Assembly: GCA_041648955.1 (NCBI GenBank)
Contig: JBAZOD010000014.1
Coordinates: 1 to 18,125 of the forward strand
Direction: 5' to 3'
DNA length: 18,125 nt
From: JBAZOD01 sp041648955
GTDB lineage: Bacteria > Patescibacteriota > Patescibacteriia > Patescibacteriales > JAQTRU01
Part shown: positions 1 through 7,926 of the stretch, piece after piece
Layout: each line of letters opens with the position of its first letter
Position numbering within the stretch: position 1 is the first letter of the stretch
Position numbers and translations under genes: made by a program
The notes under the pieces: generated by a model
What the model was told of the DNA's origin: nothing
Seen by the model: only the letters and a program-made list of their open reading frames with translations
Databases searched by the model: none

Positions 1-3
1 CTA

Positions 4-933
4 ATGGCTATGGAAAGAAAAAATAAAATAACTATTTTAATACCGACTTTCAACGTTGAAAAAATTATAAGGCGCTGTCTAAAATCAGCTGTTTGGGCTG
101 ATGAGATTTTAGTAGTAGATTCTTTCAGTCGCGACAAAACCGTCGCTATTGCCCGTGAAATGGGAGCGAGAGTGATTCAACATGAATATGTTTATAGCGC
201 CAAACAGAAAAATTGGGCTATTCCTCAGGCAAAAAATGAATGGATTTTATTGCTGGATAGTGATGAAGTGATAACGGTTAAATTGCGAAACGAAATCATA
301 AAGATGTTGGAATCTAAGGATTTAGATAATTATGACGGTTTTGGTATTGCCAGACCTCATTATTTTTTGGGACATTTCTTGCGCTGGGGAGGGCGTTATC
401 CTCTTTATAATATCAGATTTTTTAGAAAGACTTGCCGTTACGAAGACCGCGACGTCCATGCCCACATAATTTTACCGAAAAACAGAGTGAAAAATTTGAA
501 AGGAGATATCTTACATTACAGCGACCCAACCTTAACCCATTTTTTTTCCAAGTTTAACCGCTATACCACCTATCAGGCCAATTACATGAAGAAATTTTCA
601 GAAAGGAAGAATGAAATTGAATGGAAAAAGTTTTTTACTCATTATGTATATATCAAATCAGTTATCAAAGATTATTGGTATTTTTTGCCGTTAACTCCCT
701 TTTTCCGTTTTATTTATATGTATATTCTAAGGCTTGGATTTTTGGACGGCCGTTACGGATTTTTGATAGCCATCCTTTATTCTTTTCAGGATTATGTAGC
801 TAAAACAAAATATTTAGAATTAAGAGGCAGAAAGCCGATTTTCAGATTCTTGATGCAGAATTTTGTTAAGAATTTAGTAGTCAGGATTGATCAACGGCCA
901 AAAATTTTTGATCGCATAGAAATATTAAAATAA
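4..933 (+). CDS. Glycosyltransferase family 2 (WaaE/KdtX-like)
   Basis: This 309-residue protein is a GT-A fold glycosyltransferase that would add a sugar to a lipid-linked or cell-surface glycan at the inner face of the membrane. The start of the GT2 fold is visible as TILIPTFNVE (about residues 10-19), followed by the nucleotide-binding stretch EILVVDSFSRD (34-44). The metal-binding DXD motif is in ILLLDSDEV (81-89). The middle part (GGRYPLYNIRFFRK, near residue 130) matches the acceptor region of the family 2 enzymes that modify lipopolysaccharide core or similar glycans. The C-terminal third is hydrophobic and aromatic and probably lies on the membrane. ATG at 4 is used here. A second ATG at 10 is possible, and the frame is still open at the left edge, so the true start could lie outside the window. 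The acceptor and donor cannot be told from sequence. Confidence 0.88.
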   Translation: MAMERKNKITILIPTFNVEKIIRRCLKSAVWADEILVVDSFSRDKTVAIAREMGARVIQHEYVYSAKQKNWAIPQAKNEWILLLDSDEVITVKLRNEIIKMLESKDLDNYDGFGIARPHYFLGHFLRWGGRYPLYNIRFFRKTCRYEDRDVHAHIILPKNRVKNLKGDILHYSDPTLTHFFSKFNRYTTYQANYMKKFSERKNEIEWKKFFTHYVYIKSVIKDYWYFLPLTPFFRFIYMYILRLGFLDGRYGFLIAILYSFQDYVAKTKYLELRGRKPIFRFLMQNFVKNLVVRIDQRPKIFDRIEILK

Positions 934-943
934 TATCCAAAAT

Positions 944-985
944 AAAAATAAGGGCAATTGTTAAATTGCCCTTATTTTTTTATAT
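944..985. terminator. Bidirectional hairpin terminator
   Basis: A perfect 16-bp stem (944-959 paired with 964-979) with the loop GTTA lies between two convergent genes. It has a T-rich tail on the right and an A-rich flank on the left, so it can terminate transcription from both sides. The minus-strand gene ends at 988, directly beside it. Confidence 0.85.
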
Positions 986-987
986 TA

Positions 988-2391
988 TTATTTTTTCAGA
1001 CCGAAGAGGCTTCCCAAAACCGCCCAGATCAGAATTTGCGTAGCAATTCCCCGGGAAACAGATTCAAAGAAGCTTGCTAAAATTAAAGATAAAAGTATAG
1101 ATAAAATTCCAAAAGATAGAATTTTAAAATTTATTTCCATTTTTCTGCCCCAGATATTTATTTCCGTTGTTTCGTTAGGCAAGTTGAGGTAGGTTTTTCC
1201 GGCGTAATAAATAGCGCCAAGAGTGTAGCTCAAAAAGAAGATCACGCCAAGAGAGCCAAGCTCTAGACCGTAAAGGAAAAAATCGCTGTGAGGCAAAGAA
1301 GTGCCGCCGCGCCAATTTTTTGCTCCCTCTATTACTATTTCCGAAGTGCCGACACCATGGCCGAAAATCGGTTTTTTCATAATTTCTTCCCAGGAGACCT
1401 GCCAAATATTTTTTCTGGCTATCCAGGAATTAAAAAAAGAGCTGGCAAACGTTTCTGTTATCCGCAGTTTAACATTTTCAAAGCTTGCTAAAATTAAAAA
1501 AGCGAAAGGTGCTAAGGCCGCCAGAATAATTATCAGGTAGCGGGCCAAAAAAGAGAAAACAACAAAAAATAAAGCCAGACAAGCCCAGGAAACGCGGGAA
1601 TAAGTTAAAATAAAGAAAATGGCCGCCAGAGCAACAAAAAAAATAAGAAGAAAATTGTTCTTTAAACTTTTATTTTTTTGGGAAATAAAGTAGGCTAGAG
1701 CCAATCCGAGAATGACAAATAAATACAGGCCAAATAAATTGGGATGGACAAAGGGGCCGGCAATTCTTCCTAAACTCGAATCTGGTTCAAAAAAATATTC
1801 CTTCGTGATTAATTGTCTGGCGGCGATTGCCAGCGGAATTAAAGCGGAAGCCAGAGAGGCAAAAATTATTTTCATTAAGCCTTGGTGGTTAGAAAAATAA
1901 CTATAGGTTATAATGTAAACAGCTATGGGCGCGAGGAAGTAAACAACCCCAGACAGAGAAGCGCTTAGATCTCCTGCCCAGACTATTGAAAAAATAAGGT
2001 AAATTGAGTATAATGAGAGGATGAATTTTAGAGGTATGACTTTTATTTTTGGCCATTGCCAGAATATAGTCATTATTCCCAGCAATATAAGAAAAGCGCA
2101 GATAATGGCTGTAAGATTCAGAGGTAAATTATAATATTTCAGAAAAGGGAAATATTTCGCTGCATCTAACTTAAAATCATTAAATTTCAAAACCGCTGGC
2201 AAAATCACGATCAAAAGCAAAATTAATTTTTCCATACTGAAAAAACCGACGACCAGTAGAGCGGTAAAAAATAAAAAAGCCAAAAGAAATAACCAATCGT
2301 TCTGCCAATCTAGATTAGGAAGGCTCAAAAGCAAAAAAGAGGCGGTGGCCAGGAGCAGTATAAAGAAAAATATTTTCGTCGTTTTTCTCAT
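988..2391 (-). CDS. O-antigen ligase/polymerase-like membrane protein (Wzy_C family)
   Basis: This 467-residue protein has about ten to twelve hydrophobic segments and belongs to the O-antigen ligase/polymerase superfamily, whose members join lipid-linked glycan units or transfer them to an acceptor on the outer face of the membrane. The family's periplasmic signature is clear. AGPFVHPNLFG (about 211-221) and TYSRVSW (263-269, with the conserved Arg) precede the large loop. The loop then has KKPIFGHGVGTS (339-350) and PHSDFFLYGLELGSLG (367-382), including the conserved His. The length is normal for the family. ATG at 2391 is preceded by an AT-rich leader without an SD. The gene is flanked by two glycosyltransferases, which supports a role in surface polysaccharide or glycoprotein glycan assembly. 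Ligase and polymerase cannot be separated from sequence alone. Confidence 0.87.
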   Translation of the reverse strand: MRKTTKIFFFILLLATASFLLLSLPNLDWQNDWLFLLAFLFFTALLVVGFFSMEKLILLLIVILPAVLKFNDFKLDAAKYFPFLKYYNLPLNLTAIICAFLILLGIMTIFWQWPKIKVIPLKFILSLYSIYLIFSIVWAGDLSASLSGVVYFLAPIAVYIITYSYFSNHQGLMKIIFASLASALIPLAIAARQLITKEYFFEPDSSLGRIAGPFVHPNLFGLYLFVILGLALAYFISQKNKSLKNNFLLIFFVALAAIFFILTYSRVSWACLALFFVVFSFLARYLIIILAALAPFAFLILASFENVKLRITETFASSFFNSWIARKNIWQVSWEEIMKKPIFGHGVGTSEIVIEGAKNWRGGTSLPHSDFFLYGLELGSLGVIFFLSYTLGAIYYAGKTYLNLPNETTEINIWGRKMEINFKILSFGILSILLSLILASFFESVSRGIATQILIWAVLGSLFGLKK

Positions 2392-2445
2392 GATATATAA
2401 TTTTAATAGAATAGGGAGTATTTAAAAACAGATAAAGATATCGCC

Positions 2446-3486
2446 ATGAACGAAAAAAGTAATAAAATTTCTAATGATGTAAAAAAGATATTTATTGTTT
2501 GGGGGCGGGAAGCCGAACTTAGCCGCTATTTAGCACAGGGTTTAGGAGCAGAACTCAGACAAGTCTATATAAAAAGATGGGGGAGAATTAGACTTCCGGT
2601 TCTGATTCGTTATATTGCCCAAAGCTTCGAAACATTATCTATCTTAGCGAAAAAGAAGCCAAAAGCGGTAATCGTCCAGAATCCTCCGGTTTTTGCCGTC
2701 TTAATTTCTTACTTTTATTGTACTATAGCTGGAGCGAAATTAGCAATAGATTCGCACACGGCGGCTTTCTCTGATAAGAAATGGATTTTTTTCCATTGGC
2801 TTTTTAAATTTGTCGCGAAAAAATCAGTTTTAAATACCTGCCACAATTTTAAAAATTTAGCAATTTTAGAAAAATGGGGGATTCTGCCGGCGATGGTAAT
2901 CCAATTTTACAATCCGATTTATAAAGAAGAAAATTTAGAGCAGAAGATGGAAGACGAAAATTTATTCAATTTATTGAAGAATTCTAAATTGCCGATCATG
3001 ATGGTTAATAGATTCGCTAACGACGATGATTGGCCGACAGTATTCGCCGCCGCGGCTTTATTGCCGGAAGCCACTTTTTTTATTACTGGCGATGCGCCCT
3101 CTTCTTTGAAAAAAACTATCAAGAAAAATCTGCCGGCGAATGTTTATCTTACCGGTTATTTGCCTCACAAAGAATTTATGAAATTAATGTGGCGCTGCCG
3201 GGTAATCCTTTCTTTTACCTTGAGAGAAGACACTGTTCTTTGGTCAATTCGGGAAATAATGGCTCTAGGCAAACCGTTTATTACAACTGATTCCGAAGTC
3301 CTAAGGCATTATTTCGGTGAAGTTGCCTTATTCGCCAAATCCGATCCAAAGCAGCTAAGAGAAAAAATTATTATAGCTATGAAAGATGAAAATCAGATTA
3401 AAGATAGAATAAAAACTTTTTTGGAAAGAGATAGAGATAGGTGGGAAAGAGAAATTTCTGCCGCTAACAAAATTTTAAATAACTAA
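2446..3486 (+). CDS. GT-B glycosyltransferase (GT4-like)
   Basis: This 346-residue protein has the two Rossmann-like halves of a GT-B glycosyltransferase. The N-terminal half includes AVIVQNPPVFAV (about 74-85) and AKLAIDSHTAAF (97-108). The C-terminal donor-binding half includes NVYLTGYLP (232-240) and SIREIMALGKPFITTD (267-282). The usual GT4 E-x7-E motif is present as D262-x7-E270, with Asp replacing the first Glu. That is conservative but unusual and may affect donor choice. No membrane segment is evident; it is probably cytoplasmic or peripheral. The gene is transcribed divergently from the O-antigen ligase-like gene across a 54-base gap and starts at ATG 2446 with no SD. It probably acts in the same surface-glycan pathway. 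The sugar specificity is unknown. Confidence 0.85.
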   Translation: MNEKSNKISNDVKKIFIVWGREAELSRYLAQGLGAELRQVYIKRWGRIRLPVLIRYIAQSFETLSILAKKKPKAVIVQNPPVFAVLISYFYCTIAGAKLAIDSHTAAFSDKKWIFFHWLFKFVAKKSVLNTCHNFKNLAILEKWGILPAMVIQFYNPIYKEENLEQKMEDENLFNLLKNSKLPIMMVNRFANDDDWPTVFAAAALLPEATFFITGDAPSSLKKTIKKNLPANVYLTGYLPHKEFMKLMWRCRVILSFTLREDTVLWSIREIMALGKPFITTDSEVLRHYFGEVALFAKSDPKQLREKIIIAMKDENQIKDRIKTFLERDRDRWEREISAANKILNN

Positions 3487-3493
3487 AAAGTAA

Positions 3494-3530
3494 TAGCCGT
3501 CTAGTTTTTTTTAAAAAAATTTGCCGGCTA
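3494..3530. other. Imperfect hairpin between glycosyltransferase and DUF350 gene
   Basis: TAGCC at 3494-3498 pairs with GGCTA at 3526-3530. In between, a run of T is followed by a run of A that can also pair with itself. It lies just after the stop at 3486 and just before the next gene, so it may be a weak terminator or attenuator. The structure is imperfect and the role is uncertain. Confidence 0.3.
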
Positions 3531-3538
3531 AAAAATTT

Positions 3539-3754
3539 ATGATTATTTTAAAAGAGTATCTTTTCACTTTTGGCTGGTCCCTGGTCGGAGCCTTGTCTAT
3601 GGCCATTGCTCTCGCCATTATGCTTTGGGTCTTTAGCTGGCTGACGCCAATTAACGAATGGGAAGAAATAAAAAAGGGCAATGTTGGGGTAGCGATTGTT
3701 GTAGCCTCGGTTATTATTAGTGCGGCGATTGTCATCGGCAACACTATTATTTAA
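3539..3754 (+). CDS. DUF350 (YjfL-type) small membrane protein
   Basis: This protein of about 71 residues has two hydrophobic segments. A short amphipathic stretch between them (WEEIKKGNVGVAIVVAS) carries the conserved GN-x-x-x-A-I signature of DUF350 proteins. That family of inner-membrane proteins has no settled function. Some family members have four segments in two repeats; this is the single-repeat form, which may dimerise. I place the start at ATG 3539 because it gives the usual family N-terminus. A TTG at 3521 in the same frame would add six residues. Neither start has an SD. It sits 28 bases before the GH5 gene and may be co-transcribed with it. Confidence 0.75.
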   Translation: MIILKEYLFTFGWSLVGALSMAIALAIMLWVFSWLTPINEWEEIKKGNVGVAIVVASVIISAAIVIGNTII

Positions 3755-3782
3755 ATTAAGGAGGCAGAATTAATAGGTAAAT

Positions 3783-5249
3783 ATGAAAAAAATATTATTA
3801 ATTTTGCTATTTGTATTAATATCATTTTCTAGCTTAGCTTCTTTTTCGAAAGAAACCAGGGCCGACTTTTTTGATTTTTTTTATAAGACAAAAGAAAAAT
3901 TAGTCGTCGTCGGCAACCAATTATTTTCTGCCGATGAACCGTTGATTTTGAGAGGAGTAGCAGTCGGCGATCCTTATTCGCGCCAAAGTGTTTATAGAAG
4001 AACGTCTAACGATTACGAAGTGATAAGCAAGGATTGGCAAGCCAATGTTGTGCGTTTATCAATCTACCCCAGCTATAAAAAAGAAGAAAAAAAGATAAAA
4101 AAAATTCTCTCGGAAGAAGTGAAGGCCGCCCGGGATAATAATTTGTTTGTGATTATTGATTATCATGTCATCGGCTTTCCTAACGGCTGGTATAAATCCT
4201 GGCCGGAAGGAGAATCCCAAGATTATTCATATGATAGCAGTTTTAAGGGTGCTATGGATTTCTGGAAATATATAGCCGTGGAATATCGCGATGACCAGGG
4301 GATTATTTTCGAATTATGGAATGAGCCGGCAGACAAAAAGACGAGAACGTGGGAAGAAATAAAACCTTACTGGCAGCGCCTTTACGATTTGATCAGGAGC
4401 CAGGGCGCGAAAAATGTTATTATTGCTCCCGGCGTTTATTGGACTTATGATTTGCGAGGGATAAAAGATAGCCCCTTGAAGGGCGAGAATATCGGTTATG
4501 CGTGGCACAATTATCCTTTTTCCGGCGAATATTTAAAATGGTCGCAAGCTTTGGACGGTTTGAATAAATATTATCCGGTTTTTGTGACCGAATGGGGTTT
4601 TAGCACTGACCCAGAGAAAAGGCATTATGCTAAATTAGAAAATTACGGGACGCCTTTTAAAAAATATTTAATTAATGAGGGCCTTAATTTCACTGCCTGG
4701 TGCTGGCACAATCCCTGGGATCCAAGGATGTTTGAAAATAATTGGCTGGATTTGACTCCCTATGGAAAGTTTGTAAAAGATTTTCTTCTCGGTCTTGAGG
4801 ACAGCCAAGAATTTAACGCAGAAATAAATAATTTTATAAAGAATGGCTTTGACAGCAATTCACGCCTTTTGGGAGAAGGGGAGAGAAGAGCGGTTGTTTA
4901 TTCTTTTAAAATAGCTTTTTCCCGCAATCCGGAAACAGATGAAGATTTTTCTGATGTTAAAAAAATAGCCAACGGCCAGTGGCCATCCCAGAGAAGCTCA
5001 GAAGCTGAAGATGCGGCTGAAGATAATTTCCAAAAAATTTATAAGCGCAGTCCGGACATGAAAAATAAAAATGATGAGGCGGCAATAACGATTATGGCTT
5101 ATGGCTTGCGTCAAAGAGCAGAAAATAGAAATTTAAATAGTGAAAAATGGGGGCTGGAAATTTTTAAAAATATTTTTGGCCGGTTTCCTCGGGCGACCGA
5201 AGATTGGAATATTCTTCAGGCCATCACTTATTCTGGAGCAAGGAGATAA
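3783..5249 (+). CDS. Secreted GH5-family glycoside hydrolase with C-terminal helical repeats
   Basis: This 488-residue protein starts with a signal peptide or membrane anchor (about 1-22) and continues with a GH5 (cellulase-type) TIM barrel over about 40-340. GH5 enzymes cut beta-linked glucans, mannans or related glycans with retention. The catalytic pair is visible: acid/base E181 in LWNEP and nucleophile E270 in VTEWGF. Supporting family residues are the DYH motif (126-128), WHNYP (241-245) and the aromatic TAWCWHNPW near 304-312. After the barrel, residues about 365-488 contain three degenerate helical repeats. Each has an R-x-P element followed by an acidic spacer and an aliphatic stretch, often ending near YG or YSG (FSRNP, YKRSP and FGRFP). 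This tail may bind the cell surface or a glycan. ATG 3783 is used; an AGGAGG at 3759-3764 is too far upstream to serve as its SD. The substrate cannot be told. Confidence 0.87.
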   Translation: MKKILLILLFVLISFSSLASFSKETRADFFDFFYKTKEKLVVVGNQLFSADEPLILRGVAVGDPYSRQSVYRRTSNDYEVISKDWQANVVRLSIYPSYKKEEKKIKKILSEEVKAARDNNLFVIIDYHVIGFPNGWYKSWPEGESQDYSYDSSFKGAMDFWKYIAVEYRDDQGIIFELWNEPADKKTRTWEEIKPYWQRLYDLIRSQGAKNVIIAPGVYWTYDLRGIKDSPLKGENIGYAWHNYPFSGEYLKWSQALDGLNKYYPVFVTEWGFSTDPEKRHYAKLENYGTPFKKYLINEGLNFTAWCWHNPWDPRMFENNWLDLTPYGKFVKDFLLGLEDSQEFNAEINNFIKNGFDSNSRLLGEGERRAVVYSFKIAFSRNPETDEDFSDVKKIANGQWPSQRSSEAEDAAEDNFQKIYKRSPDMKNKNDEAAITIMAYGLRQRAENRNLNSEKWGLEIFKNIFGRFPRATEDWNILQAITYSGARR

Positions 5250-5272
5250 TGATAATTTTAAAATAAAAAAAG

Positions 5273-5305
5273 ACCGGAGAGGAAATTTCTCTTCTCCGGT
5301 TTTTG
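5273..5305. terminator. Bidirectional hairpin terminator
   Basis: ACCGGAGA (5273-5280) pairs with TCTCCGGT (5293-5300), with further weaker pairs inside. It has TTTTT on the right and an A-rich run on the left. It separates the GH5 gene from the convergent OmpA-domain gene and can serve both. Confidence 0.85.
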
Positions 5306-5315
5306 TTGGGTCGTT

Positions 5316-6284
5316 TTATTTCGGCACGACTTTTATGACGACTCGCCGGTTTTGTCTCCGGCCGTCTTCGGTGTTGTTCGGGGCTATCGGACTTGATTCC
5401 CCGAAACCCTGGGCATAGAGATTCGCTTGGCTCAAGCCGTTGTTTATGAGATAAAGCCAAACGGCTTCGGCCCTGGCCAAAGAGAGATCATTGTTGTCTC
5501 TGAATTTACTCTTCGGTTTTATCGGGACGTTATCCGTATGCCCTTCGATAATAACTGGTTGATCGGGATAAGTCCCTTTGATCACGCGGCAGATCACGGA
5601 CAAGATTCTCAATCCCTCGGGCTTCAGCACGTCTTTCCCCGAGTCAAAAAGCAAATCAGAAGAAAGTGTAATCGTGTTGTTGCTGATTGTGACACCGTCC
5701 AAAGCCGAGATCATAAGATCCCTGAAGGTCGTGTCTATTGCTTTGGCTGTTGGTTTCGAAGGGATGTTTTGTGTAACCGGGGGGGCAGTGGGCGCGGCGA
5801 TCTGGGTCGGAGTATAGACGAAATTCGTTACATCGGAAGGAGGCGTCAAGGTGTTGCCGTATTTATCCATAAGCCAGTATCCGAACGAATCCCATTTTCC
5901 GTTTGGATCACGGTTAGATACCAGGCTTGAGACATAACTTCTCATGACGTCCTTTACCATATCTTCGGTGGCGCCGTTGTAAAGAACAATCTGTCGGCGC
6001 CATTTCGATCCGTCAAACGCCAGTTTGCCGGCATAAGACGGAACGGGCTTGTCCGGGTCTCCCAGGCGTACATACTCAATTGCCTGGGTGCTCGTAACTA
6101 TGCTTGTGACCACGGGAATTTTAACCGTTGTCGTTACTTTGGAAGCCGCCGTTTCTTCTTTCGGCGCCTGTTCCTGGACCACGGCCGTGGAGTTAACCCT
6201 TTTAACAACGGGTCCGCCACAGGCCAGGAGGGACATAACCAGGATAACAATCATGGCGGTGAGGGTGCATTTAAACCATTTCAT
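5316..6284 (-). CDS. OmpA-domain lipoprotein
   Basis: This 322-residue protein has a lipoprotein signal peptide ending in the lipobox LLAC (19-22), so Cys22 would be lipidated. A Thr/Val/Pro-rich linker follows. Next comes a central region I do not recognise (about 68-160). The C-terminal OmpA/MotB-type peptidoglycan-binding domain covers about 205-320. Its hallmarks are LFDSGKDVL (212-220), EGHTDNVPI (247-255), LSLARAEAV (267-275) and GRRQNRRVVI (308-317). Such proteins tie an outer membrane to peptidoglycan in diderm bacteria. The gene is clearly GC-richer than its neighbours. It has a good SD (AAAGGAG, 6 bases before ATG 6284) and a textbook promoter. I infer recent acquisition from a diderm donor, since CPR cells are generally thought to lack an outer membrane. 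Confidence 0.88.
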   Translation of the reverse strand: MKWFKCTLTAMIVILVMSLLACGGPVVKRVNSTAVVQEQAPKEETAASKVTTTVKIPVVTSIVTSTQAIEYVRLGDPDKPVPSYAGKLAFDGSKWRRQIVLYNGATEDMVKDVMRSYVSSLVSNRDPNGKWDSFGYWLMDKYGNTLTPPSDVTNFVYTPTQIAAPTAPPVTQNIPSKPTAKAIDTTFRDLMISALDGVTISNNTITLSSDLLFDSGKDVLKPEGLRILSVICRVIKGTYPDQPVIIEGHTDNVPIKPKSKFRDNNDLSLARAEAVWLYLINNGLSQANLYAQGFGESSPIAPNNTEDGRRQNRRVVIKVVPK

Positions 6285-6372
6285 ACTGTACTCCTTTTGA
6301 AAGATTGGGAAGTTTTTGGTGGTGATTCTGAAAGTATTACCTTTATATTCTCCTTTTCTCGTGATTTTCGCA

Positions 6373-6392
6373 ATATGACGTTATATGACGTT
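6373..6392. repeat. Perfect 10-bp tandem repeat in the OmpA-gene leader
   Basis: ATATGACGTT occurs twice head to tail with a 10-base period, about one helical turn. It lies roughly 15-35 bases downstream of the predicted start of transcription of the minus-strand OmpA-domain gene. The spacing suits two protein copies binding one face of the DNA, but no regulator is known from this window. Confidence 0.6.
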
Positions 6393-6413
6393 AAAAGAAC
6401 GATTGAATATCAA

Positions 6414-6442
6414 AATTTACCATAGTGCCCTCAATTTGTCAA
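6414..6442 (-). promoter_or_regulatory. Sigma70-type promoter of the OmpA-domain lipoprotein gene
   Basis: On the minus strand a perfect -35 box TTGACA (plus 6437-6442) is followed by a 17-base spacer and the -10 box TAAATT (plus 6414-6419), preceded by the extended element TGG. The leader would be about 120 bases and contain the 10-bp tandem repeat. The match is strong, but transcription is not shown. Confidence 0.7.
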
Positions 6443-6486
6443 GGTTTTATATTATAAAAATTAATGGCCGCACATTAAGGGCGCCC

Positions 6487-6515
6487 TTGACTTTTTTACC
6501 GTTTCTTGCTAAGAT
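6487..6515 (+). promoter_or_regulatory. Sigma70-type promoter of the propeller-like protein gene
   Basis: TTGACT (6487-6492), a 17-base spacer and TAAGAT (6510-6515), with the extended TG at 6507-6508, lie about 33 bases before ATG 6549. The box faces away from the OmpA-gene promoter, with the two -35 elements about 45 bases apart. Confidence 0.65.
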
Positions 6516-6548
6516 AAATTATTCTAATGTAAAGAAAAATAAAAAAAT

Positions 6549-7868
6549 ATGAAGAAATTTTTTATTAAAAATAAGGCAGTTTCCTTAATTTTGTTAGCCC
6601 TGGTTGTTTTTTCCAGTGGCGGGGTGTTTTTTATTCCGGAAAGCTCGGCGGAAATTATAAAGGAATATAGAAGAGGGGAAATGTTTGATATCAACAACAA
6701 GCATTACTTGGTTGCAAGCAACGGCGCTTTTGTTGAAATATTGGAAATATCTTCGGAAAATAAATTTAAAAAAATAAGTGAAATTCGCGGTTTGGAAGAA
6801 GTAAATGATCTCTATTTAAATAAAGAAGAGAGGGGAGTTTATTTGATAGTTTTAACCGGAAGATTTTTAATAGAATACAATATTAGCGACCCGTTAGCGC
6901 CCAAAATAGAAGTAGAGAGAGATTTGTATGAATGGCGCGGCCGGGGAAAATATAAAATTGGCTACATGAAATCTTTAGCTGGAAACGGCCAATATGTTTT
7001 TACCGCCGGTTCCCGAGGAGTCAGAGCTTTTGATAAAAATAGTTTAGCAGTTGCTGATAATAAAATTTATACCTTGGAACCAAGCTATGGGATAGCGGCT
7101 AAGGGCAATCTTCTGGCCGTCATCATCAAGGATAAGGGTTTCTATGACAAAGGACTAATTTTTAATATTGAGAGCGGTGCCTTGAGAGGCGAATACAGCT
7201 TAGCTAATTTTTCCGATATAACTAGACAGCCGACGATTGATTCGGCTGGCAATGTTTATTTTCCGTCGGATAATAGTTTGATAAAAATAAATAGCGCCGG
7301 CCAGACGGTTAATTCTTATTTCAATCCGGTTAAAGAAGGCTTAACTTTTAGCTATGGCGTCAGAGAATTCAACGGCAATCTTTTTTATGTTAACGGTTTT
7401 GGCCTGACAGAATTGAATAATAATTTGAAAAAAAATAAATTCTTTTTTTCCGCTCCTTCCAATATCTATGGTCCGAATTCCTGGGCAACTGGAATAGCTG
7501 TTGATCAGAGCGGCCGAATGGCGATTTTCAATAAATCTTCAATTTTACTTTTAGATAATAAATTGAATTTGCTTGATAAATATATCTATCAGTCCATGTT
7601 GAGACAACCGGAAGAAACAGACTTGAAAATAGTTTTGGAGAAATATCAGGCAAACGCCGGAGAAAATTTGAATATAAAAGTATTTGGCTTCTGGCCCAAC
7701 GAAAAGGTGGCTATAAGATTGGGGGATACAGAGCGGATAGTTGCAGTCAATAATTATGGTGCGGGTGAAACAACGATATCGGTTCCGGGGAAAAGCGGAG
7801 CGATGTTTGTTTCGGCTGATGGTCAAGATTCAAAATTAAATTATCAAATCAGTTTTATTGTTAGATAA
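6549..7868 (+). CDS. Secreted beta-propeller-like protein of unknown function
   Basis: This 439-residue protein begins with a signal peptide (about 1-34, ending near SSA). It continues with repeated short beta-rich units typical of a propeller (about 38-350). Several recurrent pieces of blade-like sequence can be seen: GAFVEILEISSENKFKKI, YVFTAGSRGVRAFDK, PTIDSAGNVYFPSDNSLIKI and ATGIAVDQSGRMAIFNKSSI. Residues about 355-439 form a separate beta-sandwich-like C-terminal domain (VLEKYQANAGENLNIKVFG onward), possibly Ig-like. I do not recognise a specific family and see no catalytic motif. A binding or scaffold role at the cell surface is an inference. Base composition and the lack of an SD match the native-looking genes. 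The next gene starts 58 bases downstream with no clear terminator between, so the two may share a transcript. Confidence 0.75.
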   Translation: MKKFFIKNKAVSLILLALVVFSSGGVFFIPESSAEIIKEYRRGEMFDINNKHYLVASNGAFVEILEISSENKFKKISEIRGLEEVNDLYLNKEERGVYLIVLTGRFLIEYNISDPLAPKIEVERDLYEWRGRGKYKIGYMKSLAGNGQYVFTAGSRGVRAFDKNSLAVADNKIYTLEPSYGIAAKGNLLAVIIKDKGFYDKGLIFNIESGALRGEYSLANFSDITRQPTIDSAGNVYFPSDNSLIKINSAGQTVNSYFNPVKEGLTFSYGVREFNGNLFYVNGFGLTELNNNLKKNKFFFSAPSNIYGPNSWATGIAVDQSGRMAIFNKSSILLLDNKLNLLDKYIYQSMLRQPEETDLKIVLEKYQANAGENLNIKVFGFWPNEKVAIRLGDTERIVAVNNYGAGETTISVPGKSGAMFVSADGQDSKLNYQISFIVR

Positions 7869-7871
7869 AGA

Positions 7872-7884
7872 TTCCTAATAGGAA
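7872..7884. other. 13-bp perfect palindrome between two exported-protein genes
   Basis: TTCCTAATAGGAA is symmetric around its central base. It lies 4 bases after the stop of the propeller-like gene and about 43 bases before the next start codon. There is no T-run, so it does not look like a terminator. It could be an operator half-site pair or chance. Confidence 0.3.
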
Positions 7885-7926
7885 CATTGGTCATTCACAA
7901 TCGAATAATGAGATGGAGGCAGGATC

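Noticed and set aside
3759..3764. AGGAGG as SD for the GH5 gene
   Set aside because: It is 18 bases from ATG 3783, too far for normal spacing, and no other start codon sits at a suitable distance in that frame.
5427..5930. Plus-strand open frame of 167 codons opposite the OmpA-domain gene
   Set aside because: It is a shadow of the GC-richer minus-strand gene, which has a lipobox, OmpA motifs, an SD and a promoter.
7551..7826. Minus-strand open frame of 91 codons inside the propeller-like protein gene
   Set aside because: It lies wholly within a longer convincing gene and has no recognisable motif or start signal.
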